From assembly GCF_014930365.1 (NCBI RefSeq), contig NZ_JABXWI010000012.1:233044-297043 (forward strand): DNA of 64,000 nucleotides. The letters are read 5' to 3'. Made by a program: the position numbers and the translations under genes. The notes beneath the pieces were generated by a model. The model had not been told where the DNA came from, made no database searches, and was given only the letters and a program-made list of their open reading frames with translations. Positions 1-8,587 of the stretch are shown here, in pieces. The stretch is from Streptomyces caniscabiei. Lineage in GTDB: Bacteria; Actinomycetota; Actinomycetes; Streptomycetales; Streptomycetaceae. Numbering within the stretch: position 1 is the stretch's first letter; the number at the start of each line of letters is the position of its first letter.

Positions 1-1461
1 GCCGAGCAGGTCGTGGACGCGCTGGTGCAGTACAGCCGCTACCCGGTGCCGCACGCGCTGCTGGTGGACGTCGCCGAGACGATGGACCGCTACGGCCGCC
101 TCACCCTCTCCAAGCACCCGACGCACGGTCTCGTCCTGACCACCACCGACCGGCCGGTGCTGGAGGAGATCCTGCGGTCGAAGAAGGTCGCCCCGCTCGT
201 CGGGGCCCGCATCGACCCCGACACCGTCGCCGTGCACCCCTCCGAGCGCGGGCAGATCAAGCAGACGCTGCTGAAGCTGGGCTGGCCCGCCGAGGACCTC
301 GCCGGGTACGTGGACGGCGAGGCGCACCCGATCGACCTCGCCGAGGACGGCTGGGCGCTGCGGCCCTACCAGAAGCAGGCCGTGGAGAACTTCTGGCACG
401 GCGGCAGCGGTGTCGTCGTCCTCCCCTGCGGGGCCGGGAAGACACTGGTCGGCGCCGGCTCCATGGCCCAGGCCAAGTCGACGACCCTCATCCTCGTCAC
501 CAACACCGTCTCCGCGCGGCAGTGGAAGCACGAGCTGGTGAAGCGGACCTCGCTGACCGAGGAGGAGATCGGGGAGTACAGCGGGACCCGGAAGGAGATC
601 CGGCCGGTCACCATCGCCACCTACCAGGTGCTGACGACCCGGCGGAAGGGCGTCTACCCGCACCTGGAGCTGTTCGACTCCCGTGACTGGGGCCTCATCG
701 TCTACGACGAGGTGCACCTGCTGCCCGCGCCCGTCTTCAAGTTCACCGCCGACCTCCAGGCCCGCCGCCGGCTGGGGCTGACGGCCACGCTCGTCCGGGA
801 GGACGGGCGCGAGTCGGACGTGTTCTCGCTGATCGGGCCCAAGCGGTTCGACGCGCCCTGGAAGGAGATCGAGGCGCAGGGCTACATCGCGCCCGCCGAC
901 TGCGTCGAGGTCCGGGTGAACCTGACCGACTCCGAGCGGCTCGCCTACGCCACCGCCGAGCAGGAGGAGAAGTACCGCTTCTGTTCCACCACCGCGACCA
1001 AGCGGAAGGTGGCCGAGGCGATCGTCCGCCGTTTCGCGGGTCAGCAGATCCTCGTCATCGGCCAGTACATCGACCAGCTCGACGAGTTGGGCGCCCACCT
1101 GGACGCGCCGGTGATCAAGGGCGAGACCAGCAACGCGCAGCGCGAGAAGCTCTTCGACGCGTTCCGGCAGGGCGAGATCAACGTCCTGGTGGTGTCGAAG
1201 GTCGCGAACTTCTCCATCGACCTGCCGGAGGCCACGGTCGCCATCCAGGTCTCCGGCACCTTCGGCTCCCGTCAGGAGGAGGCCCAGCGCCTCGGCCGTG
1301 TCCTGCGCCCCAAGGCCGACGGCCACCAGGCCCACTTCTACTCCGTGGTCGCCCGCGACACCATCGACCAGGACTTCGCCGCCCACCGCCAGCGCTTCCT
1401 CGCCGAACAGGGCTACGCCTACCGGATCATGGACGCGGACGAACTCCTGTCGGAGGGCTGA
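1..1461 (+). CDS. XPB/Rad25-type DNA repair helicase, 5' end cut by window
   Basis: This is a superfamily 2 helicase of the bacterial XPB type, which uses ATP to open DNA and is associated with repair. The Walker A motif (CGAGKT, about residue 140 of the visible part) and a DEVH box (IVYDEVHLLP) are clear. A C-terminal helicase domain follows, with the motif VI-like QRLGRVLRPK near the end. The frame is open back to base 1 and the first GTG at base 13 has no ribosome site. Family members are longer, so the true start lies upstream of the window. The gene ends in TGA at 1459-1461, and a hairpin follows. Identification is from motifs and overall layout; the cellular role is inferred from the family. 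Confidence 0.93.
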   Translation, partial: AEQVVDALVQYSRYPVPHALLVDVAETMDRYGRLTLSKHPTHGLVLTTTDRPVLEEILRSKKVAPLVGARIDPDTVAVHPSERGQIKQTLLKLGWPAEDLAGYVDGEAHPIDLAEDGWALRPYQKQAVENFWHGGSGVVVLPCGAGKTLVGAGSMAQAKSTTLILVTNTVSARQWKHELVKRTSLTEEEIGEYSGTRKEIRPVTIATYQVLTTRRKGVYPHLELFDSRDWGLIVYDEVHLLPAPVFKFTADLQARRRLGLTATLVREDGRESDVFSLIGPKRFDAPWKEIEAQGYIAPADCVEVRVNLTDSERLAYATAEQEEKYRFCSTTATKRKVAEAIVRRFAGQQILVIGQYIDQLDELGAHLDAPVIKGETSNAQREKLFDAFRQGEINVLVVSKVANFSIDLPEATVAIQVSGTFGSRQEEAQRLGRVLRPKADGHQAHFYSVVARDTIDQDFAAHRQRFLAEQGYAYRIMDADELLSEG

Positions 1462-1471
1462 GGGCGGGGCC

Positions 1472-1519
1472 GGTGACCGGTGACTGGTGACCGGTGACTG
1501 GTGACCGCTGCCGGTCACC
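1472..1519. repeat. 14-bp tandem repeat ending in a terminator-like hairpin
   Basis: Two full copies of GGTGACCGGTGACT (1472-1485 and 1486-1499) and a half copy are followed by the inverse sequence. GGTGACCG at 1500-1507 and CGGTCACC at 1512-1519 form a perfect 8-bp stem with a 4-base loop. It sits just after the helicase stop and could end that transcript, although there is no T-tract. Confidence 0.5.
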
Positions 1520-1665
1520 GGTCCAGGCAGGGGCGCCGAGGACGGAGGCCGCCTTGAGTGCGGGCAGCGGGAACCACGTCGTCGGGCCCTGGGGGCGGGC
1601 GGTGCAGGGCGGTTGAGGCGTCGGAGCAGGGGTGATCAGCGGGTCACGCGCGGGGACCCGGGGGA

Positions 1666-1863
1666 TCACCGGCGGCGTACGCCCGCTTCCTCCGCGTACT
1701 CGCCGAGGACGACGACGTTGAAGGCGGCGCTCGCGAAGACCTTGACGGCGCGCAGGGCATCGGCGATTCGGTGACGGTTGTGGTGGTCGTCGAGGCCGGT
1801 CGCGCCGGGCGGCGGACCGGGTCGGCCGGAGGCCGAGGCTGGGATGAAGGTCGCTGCACTCAT
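1666..1863 (-). CDS. small conserved actinobacterial protein (65 aa), unknown function
   Basis: A 65-residue protein with a loose Ser/Pro/Gly-rich N-terminus and a conserved-looking core, GLDDHHNRHRIADALRAVKVFASAAFNVVVLGEYAEEAGVRRR. The core reads as two short helices, the second hydrophobic. The ATG at 1861-1863 is preceded by GGAGA at a normal distance, so the longer upstream reading frame is not needed. I recall similar short proteins in other Streptomyces genomes but cannot name a function. It is divergent from the HelD-family gene, with about 290 bases between them. Confidence 0.6.
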   Translation of the reverse strand: MSAATFIPASASGRPGPPPGATGLDDHHNRHRIADALRAVKVFASAAFNVVVLGEYAEEAGVRRR

Positions 1864-1976
1864 GTCTCCATGGTGGAACGCCCGCCTGGGGAACGCGTCG
1901 GTCTCCGGAGTGAATGCGCTGTGCCCCCGGCTCCCTCTCAGGTCCAGCCCTCCCGTAATACCGGCGACGTACGAAC

Positions 1977-1986
1977 CCCCTAGGGG
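1977..1986. promoter_or_regulatory. perfect 10-bp palindrome upstream of the HelD-family gene
   Basis: CCCCTAGGGG lies about 170 bases before the TTG start, flanked on both sides by GTAC-like sequence. It may be an operator for either the HelD gene or the divergent small gene. The intergenic stretch 1864-2155 otherwise shows no gene. Confidence 0.25.
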
Positions 1987-2155
1987 TACGGCGGGCATCG
2001 CCGAAAAAAATCCGTTGGCCTCCGCCCCCTCCCCTCACCTACACTCTCCGCTCTTGCCCGCCTCCCGTCCGTGGAGCGCCGCCGCCCGGACGGAAACCGG
2101 CCGGTCACCGCCGTCAGGCGTACCCCAGCTCCCGCAGGCCCCCGGAGGCACCCCC

Positions 2156-4225
2156 TTGTCCGCGCAGCCCACCGCCGACCCCGCCGCGCCCGCCGCCCCC
2201 ACCGACCCCCTCTCCCGCGAGCGCTCCCATCTCGCCGCCTCCCGTGCCGCGCTGCGGGCCATGCGGGAGGACGTGGAGGCGCTGGACATCAAGGACGTCA
2301 CCGCGAACTGGGTGAACGCGGAGGTGTTGTCCCGCCAGATCGAGGAGCGGATCAAGGCCCTCGCGGACCTCAGCCACACCCCGCTCTTCTTCGGCCGCCT
2401 CGACTATCTGCACGCCCCGGGCGCGGACCGGGCGGAGGGCGCGGAGGGGGAGAGGTTCTACATCGGGCGCCGGCATGTGCACGACGCGGACGGCGATCCG
2501 ATGGTCATCGACTGGCGTGCCCCCGTCTCGCAGCCGTTCTACCGGGCGTCGAAGACCGACCCCCTGGACGTCGGCCTGCGGCGCCGCTTCGGGTACACCG
2601 GCGGCGACCTCACCGCGTACGAGGACGAGCACCTGTCCGACCCCGCCGAGGCGGCGGCCACCAGCAAGCTGCTCCAGCAGGAGATCGAGCGTCCGCGTGT
2701 CGGCCCGATGCGGGACATCGTGGCGACGATCCAGCCGGAGCAGGACGAGATCGTCCGCTCGGACCTCTCCGGCAGCCTCTGTGTGCAGGGCGGTCCCGGC
2801 ACCGGGAAGACCGCCGTCGGCCTGCACCGGGTCGCCTACCTCCTCTACGCCCACCGCGAGCGCCTGTCCCGCACCGGCACCCTCGTGATCGGGCCGAACC
2901 GCTCCTTCCTGCACTACATCGAGCAGGTGCTGCCCGCGCTGGGCGAGCTGGAGGTCAGGCAGGCGACGGTCGACGACCTCGTCGCACATGTCGAGGTGCG
3001 GGGCACGGACGACGCGGCGGCGGCCGTCGTCAAGGGCGACGCCCGCATGGCCGAGGTGCTGCGGCGGGCCGTACGCGCGCACGTCACGCTGCCCACCGAG
3101 CCGGTGGTGGTCGTCCGGGGTTCGCGTCGCTGGCGGGTGCCGGCGTACGAACTCGAAGAGATCGTGCGGGAGTTGCTGGACCGGGACATCCGCTACGGGG
3201 CCGCGCGGGACGCCCTGCCGCAGCGGATCGCGCACGCCGTGCTGGTGCAGATGGAGCGGTCCGGTGAGGCGCCCGACGACCGGGTGCAGGACGCGGTGGC
3301 GCGCAACACGGCCGTGAAGGCGGCCGTCAAGGCGGTCTGGCCGCCCGTCGACCCCGCGAAGCTCGTCATGCGTCTGCTCTCCGACGCGGACTTCCTGGCC
3401 GAGCACGCGGACGGGATCCTGAGCGAGGAGGAGCGGAAGACCATCCTGTGGGCGAAGCCGGCGCGGAGCGTGAAGTCGGTGAAGTGGTCGGCCGCCGACG
3501 CGGTGCTGGTCGACGAGGCCACGGACCTGGTGCAGCGGACGCATTCACTGGGGCATGTGGTCCTCGACGAGGCGCAGGACCTCTCCCCGATGCAGTACCG
3601 GGCGGTGGGCCGCCGCTGCACCACCGGCTCGGCGACGGTCCTCGGTGACCTGGCGCAGGGCACGACGCCCTGGGCGACGCGGAGTTGGGAGGAGGCGCTG
3701 GCCCATCTGGGCAAGGCGGAGGCCCATGTGGAGGAGCTGACGGCCGGTTTCCGCGTCCCGACCGACGTGATCACGTACGCCTCCCGGCTGCTGCCGCACA
3801 TCGCGCCCGGCCTGACGCCGGTGGCGTCGGTCCGGGAGAACCCGGGCTTCTTCGACGTACGGCCGAGCGCCGGCGACCTCGACGTGGTCGCGGCCTGCGA
3901 GGAGTTGCTCGGCAACGAGGGGTCGGTCGGCCTCATCGTCGCCGACCCCCGTGTCCCCGCGCTCGCCGAGGCGCTGACGGCGGCGGGCATCGCCTATCTG
4001 GCCCCGGGTGAGGAGACGACGCACGAGACCCGCCTCACCCTGGTCCCGGCCTCACTCGCCAAGGGCCTCGAGTACGACTACGTGGTACTGGACGAACCGC
4101 AGGCCGTCGTCGCCGGGGAGCCCGACGAACGGACCGGCCTGCGCCGCCTGTACGTGACCCTCACCCGAGCGGTGTCAGGCCTGATCGTCACCCACGCGGC
4201 CCCGCTGCCGCCGCAGTTGGCCTAG
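2156..4225 (+). CDS. helD: HelD-family RNA polymerase-associated motor ATPase (UvrD-like)
   Basis: A 689-residue superfamily 1 ATPase of the HelD/HelR class, which removes RNA polymerase from stalled complexes; HelR members also protect from rifamycins. The N-terminal 90 residues look like the coiled-coil arm (LSRERSHLAASRAALRAM onward). Walker A is GGPGTGKT at about residue 213, DEAQDLSPMQ lies near 470, and the C-terminal ATPase half has KGLEYDYVVLDEP near 632. The start is chosen at TTG 2156 because GGAGG lies 7 bases before it; the open frame extends further but is proline-rich filler. The 3' end overlaps the convergent gene by 4 bases. I see no rifamycin-associated palindrome upstream, so HelD versus HelR is left open. 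Confidence 0.85.
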   Translation: MSAQPTADPAAPAAPTDPLSRERSHLAASRAALRAMREDVEALDIKDVTANWVNAEVLSRQIEERIKALADLSHTPLFFGRLDYLHAPGADRAEGAEGERFYIGRRHVHDADGDPMVIDWRAPVSQPFYRASKTDPLDVGLRRRFGYTGGDLTAYEDEHLSDPAEAAATSKLLQQEIERPRVGPMRDIVATIQPEQDEIVRSDLSGSLCVQGGPGTGKTAVGLHRVAYLLYAHRERLSRTGTLVIGPNRSFLHYIEQVLPALGELEVRQATVDDLVAHVEVRGTDDAAAAVVKGDARMAEVLRRAVRAHVTLPTEPVVVVRGSRRWRVPAYELEEIVRELLDRDIRYGAARDALPQRIAHAVLVQMERSGEAPDDRVQDAVARNTAVKAAVKAVWPPVDPAKLVMRLLSDADFLAEHADGILSEEERKTILWAKPARSVKSVKWSAADAVLVDEATDLVQRTHSLGHVVLDEAQDLSPMQYRAVGRRCTTGSATVLGDLAQGTTPWATRSWEEALAHLGKAEAHVEELTAGFRVPTDVITYASRLLPHIAPGLTPVASVRENPGFFDVRPSAGDLDVVAACEELLGNEGSVGLIVADPRVPALAEALTAAGIAYLAPGEETTHETRLTLVPASLAKGLEYDYVVLDEPQAVVAGEPDERTGLRRLYVTLTRAVSGLIVTHAAPLPPQLA

Positions 4226-4548
4226 AGCAGGCCCTCCAGGTCACCGGGCAGGGCACCCAGCTGACGTCGTGCCTCCACCAGCCATATTCCCGCGCCGTCG
4301 CGCGTCATGGACTCGTCGTGCTGGTCCTCGGTCAGCGCCTCCGCGTATTCCGCCCGAGCCTGGGTCAGGCTCAGCGAGCCGTTGGGGCCGCCCCGGACGA
4401 CATGAGCGTCGGTGTCGTCCTGCCCGTCGTCCTCCCAGCCGCACTCCGGGCAGATCTCGAAGTTGGCACGCTCCTCCAGGGTGGGCTGGAAGCAGCAGGG
4501 GCACGGGAATGGGCCTGGCCCGCGCTCCGCGCCCGTCAACCCACCCAC
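4222..4548 (-). CDS. CPCC-type cysteine-rich protein
   Basis: A 108-residue protein with the hallmark of the Cys_rich_CPCC family: FPCPCCFQPTLEERANFEICPECGWEDDGQDD, then GGPNGSLSLTQARAEYAEA. Four cysteines in two CxxC-like pairs suggest a zinc ribbon-like knuckle; function of the family is unknown. The GTG start at 4546-4548 lies inside the end of the upstream gene (13-base overlap), so the two are probably translated together. The 3' end overlaps the HelD-family gene by 4 bases in convergent orientation. Confidence 0.75.
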   Translation of the reverse strand: MGGLTGAERGPGPFPCPCCFQPTLEERANFEICPECGWEDDGQDDTDAHVVRGGPNGSLSLTQARAEYAEALTEDQHDESMTRDGAGIWLVEARRQLGALPGDLEGLL

Positions 4549-5081
4549 CTGGCCCGGTCGTCCGGGGTGTGCGGGGAGGCGAAGCGGAAGGGGACCGAGA
4601 GACGGGCGGCCAGGGCTCGGCCGCAGCGGCCGGCGGCCACGGCCGACGGGTGGCCCATGACCCGGTCCTTCTCCTCCCCGAGGTACCGCTCGGCCGTCGC
4701 CCGGTAGAGGGTGGCCAACCGGTGTTCGCCCGCCGGGTCGGCGGTGAGGGCCAGCAGCTCCACGAACCAGTCGTGGAACGTGTCGCCGTCCCAGACCGCC
4801 TCGATCGCGGTGACGCGGCCGGGGCAGCCGGCGGCGAGGGCGGCCAGGGAGTCCGGGTCGAGGGGGCTGTCGGGGGTGCGGGCCACGCGGTCTTTGTGGT
4901 GGAGGTAGCGGTCGTTGACGACCTGCTGGGCCTCGACGAGCCCCAGGCCGTGGGCCCGGCCGGCGGTGAAGACGACGCGGATCGCCTGGAAGCCGGCGTC
5001 CTGGAGGACGTAGCCGTCGACCTGTTCACGGATGCCGGCGGGCAGCCGTTCCCACCACTCGGATGTGTTCGACGCGTTCAT
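4536..5081 (-). CDS. hypothetical protein (181 aa), upstream partner of the CPCC gene
   Basis: A soluble, mainly helical protein starting MNASNTSEWWERLPAGIREQVDGYVLQD, with no signal peptide or membrane segment and no motif I recognise. The residues around 35-60 (VFTAGRAHGLGLVEAQQVVNDRYLHH) resemble short regulatory modules seen in streptomycete hypotheticals. The ATG is preceded, 7 bases away, by the -10-like hexamer TACCTT on the coding strand, with no Shine-Dalgarno sequence, so a leaderless transcript is likely. It overlaps the next gene by 13 bases, suggesting a shared function. Confidence 0.7.
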   Translation of the reverse strand: MNASNTSEWWERLPAGIREQVDGYVLQDAGFQAIRVVFTAGRAHGLGLVEAQQVVNDRYLHHKDRVARTPDSPLDPDSLAALAAGCPGRVTAIEAVWDGDTFHDWFVELLALTADPAGEHRLATLYRATAERYLGEEKDRVMGHPSAVAAGRCGRALAARLSVPFRFASPHTPDDRARWVG

Positions 5082-5108
5082 GACGCCAAAGGTACGAGGA
5101 CACGCGAG

Positions 5109-5138
5109 GGCCCCCGGCGACCGAGGTCGCCGGGGGCC
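5109..5138 (-). terminator. strong inverted repeat downstream of the secreted protease
   Basis: A perfect 14-bp inverted repeat (GGCCCCCGGCGACC and its complement, 2-base centre) lies 19 bases after the protease stop on the minus strand. There is no T-tract, which is usual for terminators in this GC range. Confidence 0.65.
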
Positions 5139-5157
5139 GGTCAGGCTTGGGGTGGGG

Positions 5158-6414
5158 CTACTTGAACTTGTTGCTGGTCGCCAGGTAGACCTGCTTCGCG
5201 TTCTTGCCGAGGCGTGGCCCGGTGATGAACGTGGAGCGGTCGCTGAGGGAGTTGTTGGAGACCAGGTAGGTGCGGCCCTTGTAGGACATGAACCAGGGGC
5301 CGCCGGAGGCGCCGCCGTTCATGGTGCAGCCGACCATGTACTGGGCCGGGTAGTCGCTCGGGTAGCTGTAGCCGAGGACGAAGCGCTTGGTGGCGCCCTG
5401 GCAGTGGTACATCTTGGAGCCGTCGTACGGGGCCTCGGCCGGGTAGCCGCGCACCTTCATGTTCTTGACCTTGTTGGCGGCGGGGGCGTTGAACCACACC
5501 GGCAGCGCCGAACCGATGCGCTCCTCAAGGGACTTGGCGCCCTTCTCCGGCTTCACGTGCAGCACCGCGTAGTCGTACGCGGCGGCCACGGTGCCCTGGC
5601 TCGCGGCGCCGCCCTTGATCCAGGTGCCGGAGGTGGTGGCCCAGTCGGCCCAGGCGATGCCGTACGGGGAGACGTTGCTCGCGCGGTAGTTGGCCGACGC
5701 CTGGCTGATGTTCAGCTTGCCCGTGTTGTTGAAGGACGGGACGAAGGCGATGTTGCGGTACCAGCCGCCGCCCTTGCCCGCGTGCACGCAGTGTCCGGCG
5801 GTCCACACGAGGTTGGACTTGCCCGGGTGCGCCGGGTCCTTCACGACCGCGGCGGAGCAGACGCTGGACCCCTGGGGCGTGGTGAAGAAGAGCTTGCCGA
5901 CCGGGGGCGCGTACTTGTGGTAGGTCGCCTTGACTCGGCTGGCCTGCTGCTTCTTGACCTTGCCGTCGGGCAGCCAGACCTGCGTGGTCTTGCTCGACCC
6001 GGTGGCGGTGTTGCCGGCCTCGGCGACCGCCGGCAGGTCGGGCAGGTTCTCCTTGGCCTCGGCGATGCGCTCCGGCGTCCAGAAGTTCTCGATGTACGGG
6101 TTGGCGAAGTCCTCCGCCTTGGAGGCCCAGTCGCCGCTGAAGTCCTGCCAGCCACCGTCCTTCCACTGCTTCAGTGCGTCACCGGACAGTTCGGTCGGCA
6201 CGCCCTCGGGGAGCTTGAAGCCGCCGATGGTCGTGTCACCGCCGCCCTCGTTCTCGCCGGTGTCGATGTTGTCGCCCGCGTCCGCCTGGGCGGTCGTGGA
6301 GTCGGAGGCCTTGGCCCCGCTCTCCTCGGTCTTGCTGCAGGCGGTGGTTGTGACCATGACCGCGGCGATCACGGCGGCAGCGGCCGTGAGGCCGCGGCGG
6401 CGTATGAATGGCAT
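5158..6414 (-). CDS. secreted trypsin-like serine protease, probable lipoprotein
   Basis: A 418-residue exported peptidase of the chymotrypsin/trypsin fold. The N-terminus MPFIRRRGLTAAAAVIAAVMVTTTAC is a signal peptide ending in a lipobox-like TTAC. A charged, low-complexity linker of about 50 residues follows. The triad is visible: His in TAGHC (about residue 208), Asp in YDYAV (about 281) and Ser in GASGGPW (about 370). Several cysteines in the catalytic part could form disulfides. The start at 6414 is chosen because the signal peptide begins there; the open frame runs 63 residues further with no signal-like sequence. The -3 Thr makes lipidation less certain than export. Confidence 0.88.
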   Translation of the reverse strand: MPFIRRRGLTAAAAVIAAVMVTTTACSKTEESGAKASDSTTAQADAGDNIDTGENEGGGDTTIGGFKLPEGVPTELSGDALKQWKDGGWQDFSGDWASKAEDFANPYIENFWTPERIAEAKENLPDLPAVAEAGNTATGSSKTTQVWLPDGKVKKQQASRVKATYHKYAPPVGKLFFTTPQGSSVCSAAVVKDPAHPGKSNLVWTAGHCVHAGKGGGWYRNIAFVPSFNNTGKLNISQASANYRASNVSPYGIAWADWATTSGTWIKGGAASQGTVAAAYDYAVLHVKPEKGAKSLEERIGSALPVWFNAPAANKVKNMKVRGYPAEAPYDGSKMYHCQGATKRFVLGYSYPSDYPAQYMVGCTMNGGASGGPWFMSYKGRTYLVSNNSLSDRSTFITGPRLGKNAKQVYLATSNKFK

Positions 6415-6664
6415 GGAGCCCGTCCCCGTGTGATGAAACTTGTCATGCCCCCGCTTGGCTGGGGCGGAGACCACTATGCACGCGCGCGAGCGCCTGATGA
6501 TCGCCGGGAGGCCCTTCACGGCGACTTCGCACACAACAACTACGTGGCGGATATCTACCTGTGATGTGGCGGGTCCGCATCCATCGGACGAGGCCGGGCC
6601 CAACGCACAGGTTCTTCACAATGATTGATTCGTCATCACTCCGACACCTCCGGCCTCTTGTGCA

Positions 6665-6678
6665 TTACCCGCGAGTAG
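6665..6678. promoter_or_regulatory. TetR-type palindrome before the NPP1 gene
   Basis: TTACCCGCGAGTAG is close to the TTACTCGCGAGTAA-like operators bound by some actinobacterial TetR regulators of lipid metabolism. It lies 65 bases before the NPP1 start. The 328-base gap 6415-6742 otherwise holds only the two divergent promoter regions. Confidence 0.3.
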
Positions 6679-6742
6679 CGCCAATCTGACCTGCGCATGC
6701 CATGGCGCTCGCCATCCCTCGCGGCAGGCTCAGGAGGTCGCA

Positions 6743-7528
6743 GTGAAGACAGGTTCACGCACGCGCACTTCGCGTCGTTTCCGCAGATCCGCCGTGGTAC
6801 TCGGCGCCACCGTCACCCTGGTGGTCGGCGTCGCCGGCAGCGCGTTCGCGGCTCCGCCCGCCGCGCTGCCCGCCAACGCCGAGGCGCTGGAGACGACTTG
6901 GCAGCCGGCGTACGACTACGACACGGACGGCTGTTACTCGACACCGGCGATCGGCCCGACCGGCACGGTCAACGGCGGCCTGAAGCCGACCGGTTCACTG
7001 AGGGGCGACTGCCGCGACCAGTCCGACCTGGACAACACCAACGGCTACTCGCGCTACAAGTGCAACAACGGCTGGTGCGCGATCATGTACGACCTCTACT
7101 TCGAGAAGGACCAGGCGGTCGCGGGCAGCAGCATCGGCGGCCACCGGCACGACTGGGAGCACGTCGTGGTCTGGGTGCAGAACGGCACCGCCCAGTACGT
7201 GTCGACCTCCGCCCACGGCGGCTTCTCCGTGCACGCCGCGTCCGCGGTCCGCTGGGACGGCACCCACCCGAAGATCGTCTACCACAAGGACGGCATCCGG
7301 ACGCACTGCTTCCGCCTCGCGGGCTCGGGCGACGAGCCGCCGGAGAACCACGAGGGCACCTGGCAGTACCCGCCGCTCGTCGGCTGGAACGGCTACCCCG
7401 CCGGCATCCGCGACATCCTCGTCTCCTACGACTTCGGCAGCGCCAACTTCGGCCTGAAGGACGGCAGTTTCGCCTCGAACCTCACCAAGGCCATGCCGGC
7501 GGGGATCACCTTCGACCCCAACGCGTGA
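6743..7528 (+). CDS. NPP1-family secreted protein (necrosis-inducing-like)
   Basis: A 261-residue secreted protein. Residues 1-36 form a signal peptide (twin basic start, hydrophobic core, AFA cleavage site). The mature part carries the NLP/NPP1 signature GHRHDWEHVVVWV, close to the family heptapeptide whose His, Asp and Glu bind metal and are needed for membrane damage in plant pathogens. Four cysteines lie in the first half. AGGAGGT at 6732-6738 fixes the GTG start. In streptomycetes these proteins are common and their target is unknown, so toxicity is not implied. An inverted-repeat element follows the stop. Confidence 0.85.
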   Translation: MKTGSRTRTSRRFRRSAVVLGATVTLVVGVAGSAFAAPPAALPANAEALETTWQPAYDYDTDGCYSTPAIGPTGTVNGGLKPTGSLRGDCRDQSDLDNTNGYSRYKCNNGWCAIMYDLYFEKDQAVAGSSIGGHRHDWEHVVVWVQNGTAQYVSTSAHGGFSVHAASAVRWDGTHPKIVYHKDGIRTHCFRLAGSGDEPPENHEGTWQYPPLVGWNGYPAGIRDILVSYDFGSANFGLKDGSFASNLTKAMPAGITFDPNA

Positions 7529-7576
7529 CCCCTGCCGGGGGCTTGGCCGGGGGGTGGGGCGGCCTCGGGGTGCGTA

Positions 7577-7687
7577 GTCGGGTGCGGGTCCGGTGGGGCT
7601 TCTCGCGCAGTTCCGGGCGCAGCCCCTGAAAAGCAGGGGCTGCGCCCCGTGCGTTTCATCCAGGAGCCCCACACACCCGCACCCGAC
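7577..7687. repeat. dispersed inverted-repeat element, copy A (complete)
   Basis: The element is bounded by perfect 13-bp inverted ends (GTCGGGTGCGGGT at 7577-7589, its complement at 7675-7687). Inside are the family core TCGCGCAGTTCC and a hairpin CAGCCCCTG/CAGGGGCTG. It sits between the convergent NPP1 and cutC genes. Other copies are at 12474, 31355, 34011, 35703, 36947, 39741, 51797 and 62866. Confidence 0.8.
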
Positions 7688-7700
7688 AACGCGCCCCCGC

Positions 7701-8417
7701 TCAGCGCGAAGCGGTAGCCCGGCCGATGCGCACGTCCAGGGCCGTACGCCAGGCGCGTACGGCCTCGGCCTCGACCGGCGCGGCCCAGCCCCCGGGACGG
7801 GCCGCGCCACCGATGTGGAAGGCGTCGATCCGGGCGGCGCGCAGCCGGGAGAGGTGGCTGAGGCGGAGGCCGCCGCCGATCATGAGGCGTTGCGTGTAGC
7901 CGGGGTCCCCGCGTCTCACGGCCTCCGCCAGCAGGACCGGCAGGCCGTCGTCCACGCCCCGCGCCGACCCCGCCGTCAGATACGTGTCCAGCCCCGGCAG
8001 GTCCGCGAGCTGCTTGCGCAGGGCGTCCCGGTCGGCGGCACGGTCGATCGCCCGGTGGAACGTCCACGGCCGCCCGTCCAGCTCGGCGACCACCCGCTCC
8101 ACGGCGTCCAGGTCCGGCCCACCGTCCTCCCCGAGGAACCCCAGCACGAACTCCTCCGCCCCGGCGGCCCGCATGTCGCACGCGATCCGCACCAGCGCGT
8201 CCACCCGCCCCGCCGCGAACCCGTCCGCGAGCCGCAGCATGACCCGTACGGGGATGTCGACGGCCGCCTGCACCTCGACGAACGTCGCGACCGTCGGGCT
8301 GAGCCCGTCGGCCGCCATGTCCGCCACCAGCTCCAGCCGGTCGGCACCTCCGGCCTGGGCGGCGACGGCGTCCTCGGCGTCGAGGGCGATCACCTCCAGA
8401 AGCGCGCGCGTGGTCAT
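7701..8417 (-). CDS. cutC: CutC family protein
   Basis: A 238-residue TIM-barrel protein matching CutC over its full length: LLEVIALDAEDAVAAQAGGADRLELV at the start, GPDLDAVERVVAEL and TFHRAIDRAAD in the middle, and LMIGGGLRLSHLSRL near the end. CutC was named for copper homeostasis, but its biochemical activity is not settled. The ATG at 8415-8417 fits the family length. It stands alone, convergent with the NPP1 gene and divergent from the XRE regulator. Confidence 0.88.
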   Translation of the reverse strand: MTTRALLEVIALDAEDAVAAQAGGADRLELVADMAADGLSPTVATFVEVQAAVDIPVRVMLRLADGFAAGRVDALVRIACDMRAAGAEEFVLGFLGEDGGPDLDAVERVVAELDGRPWTFHRAIDRAADRDALRKQLADLPGLDTYLTAGSARGVDDGLPVLLAEAVRRGDPGYTQRLMIGGGLRLSHLSRLRAARIDAFHIGGAARPGGWAAPVEAEAVRAWRTALDVRIGRATASR

Positions 8418-8469
8418 GGGGCCCCTTCCGTCGGGCTTGGCGTGACGACAACAGGTCTAGTCCAATTTA

Positions 8470-8489
8470 CCAACAACCGGCACTGTTGG
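8470..8489. promoter_or_regulatory. inverted repeat upstream of XRE regulator 1
   Basis: CCAACA and TGTTGG are separated by 8 bases, about 100 bases before the regulator's start and close to the cutC promoter side. A candidate operator only. Confidence 0.25.
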
Positions 8490-8587
8490 ATGCGATCGTC
8501 ACGTTCAGCACGCGTCCGACCACCGTCCGCATCTACCCTCAATGGGGCGCCGTTCAACAAGACCGGCTGTGCGAGAGGGAGTTGTTC

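Noticed and set aside
1462..2155. Rifamycin-associated element upstream of the HelD-family gene
   Set aside because: No matching inverted repeat was seen in the whole gap.
2114..3544. Long open frame on the minus strand opposite the HelD-family gene
   Set aside because: High GC third-position bias opens antisense frames; its protein is Arg/Pro/His-rich with no motif, while the plus-strand frame has full ATPase motifs.
5032..6564. 510-residue plus-strand frame opposite the protease
   Set aside because: Antisense composition; the protease triad and signal peptide support the minus strand.
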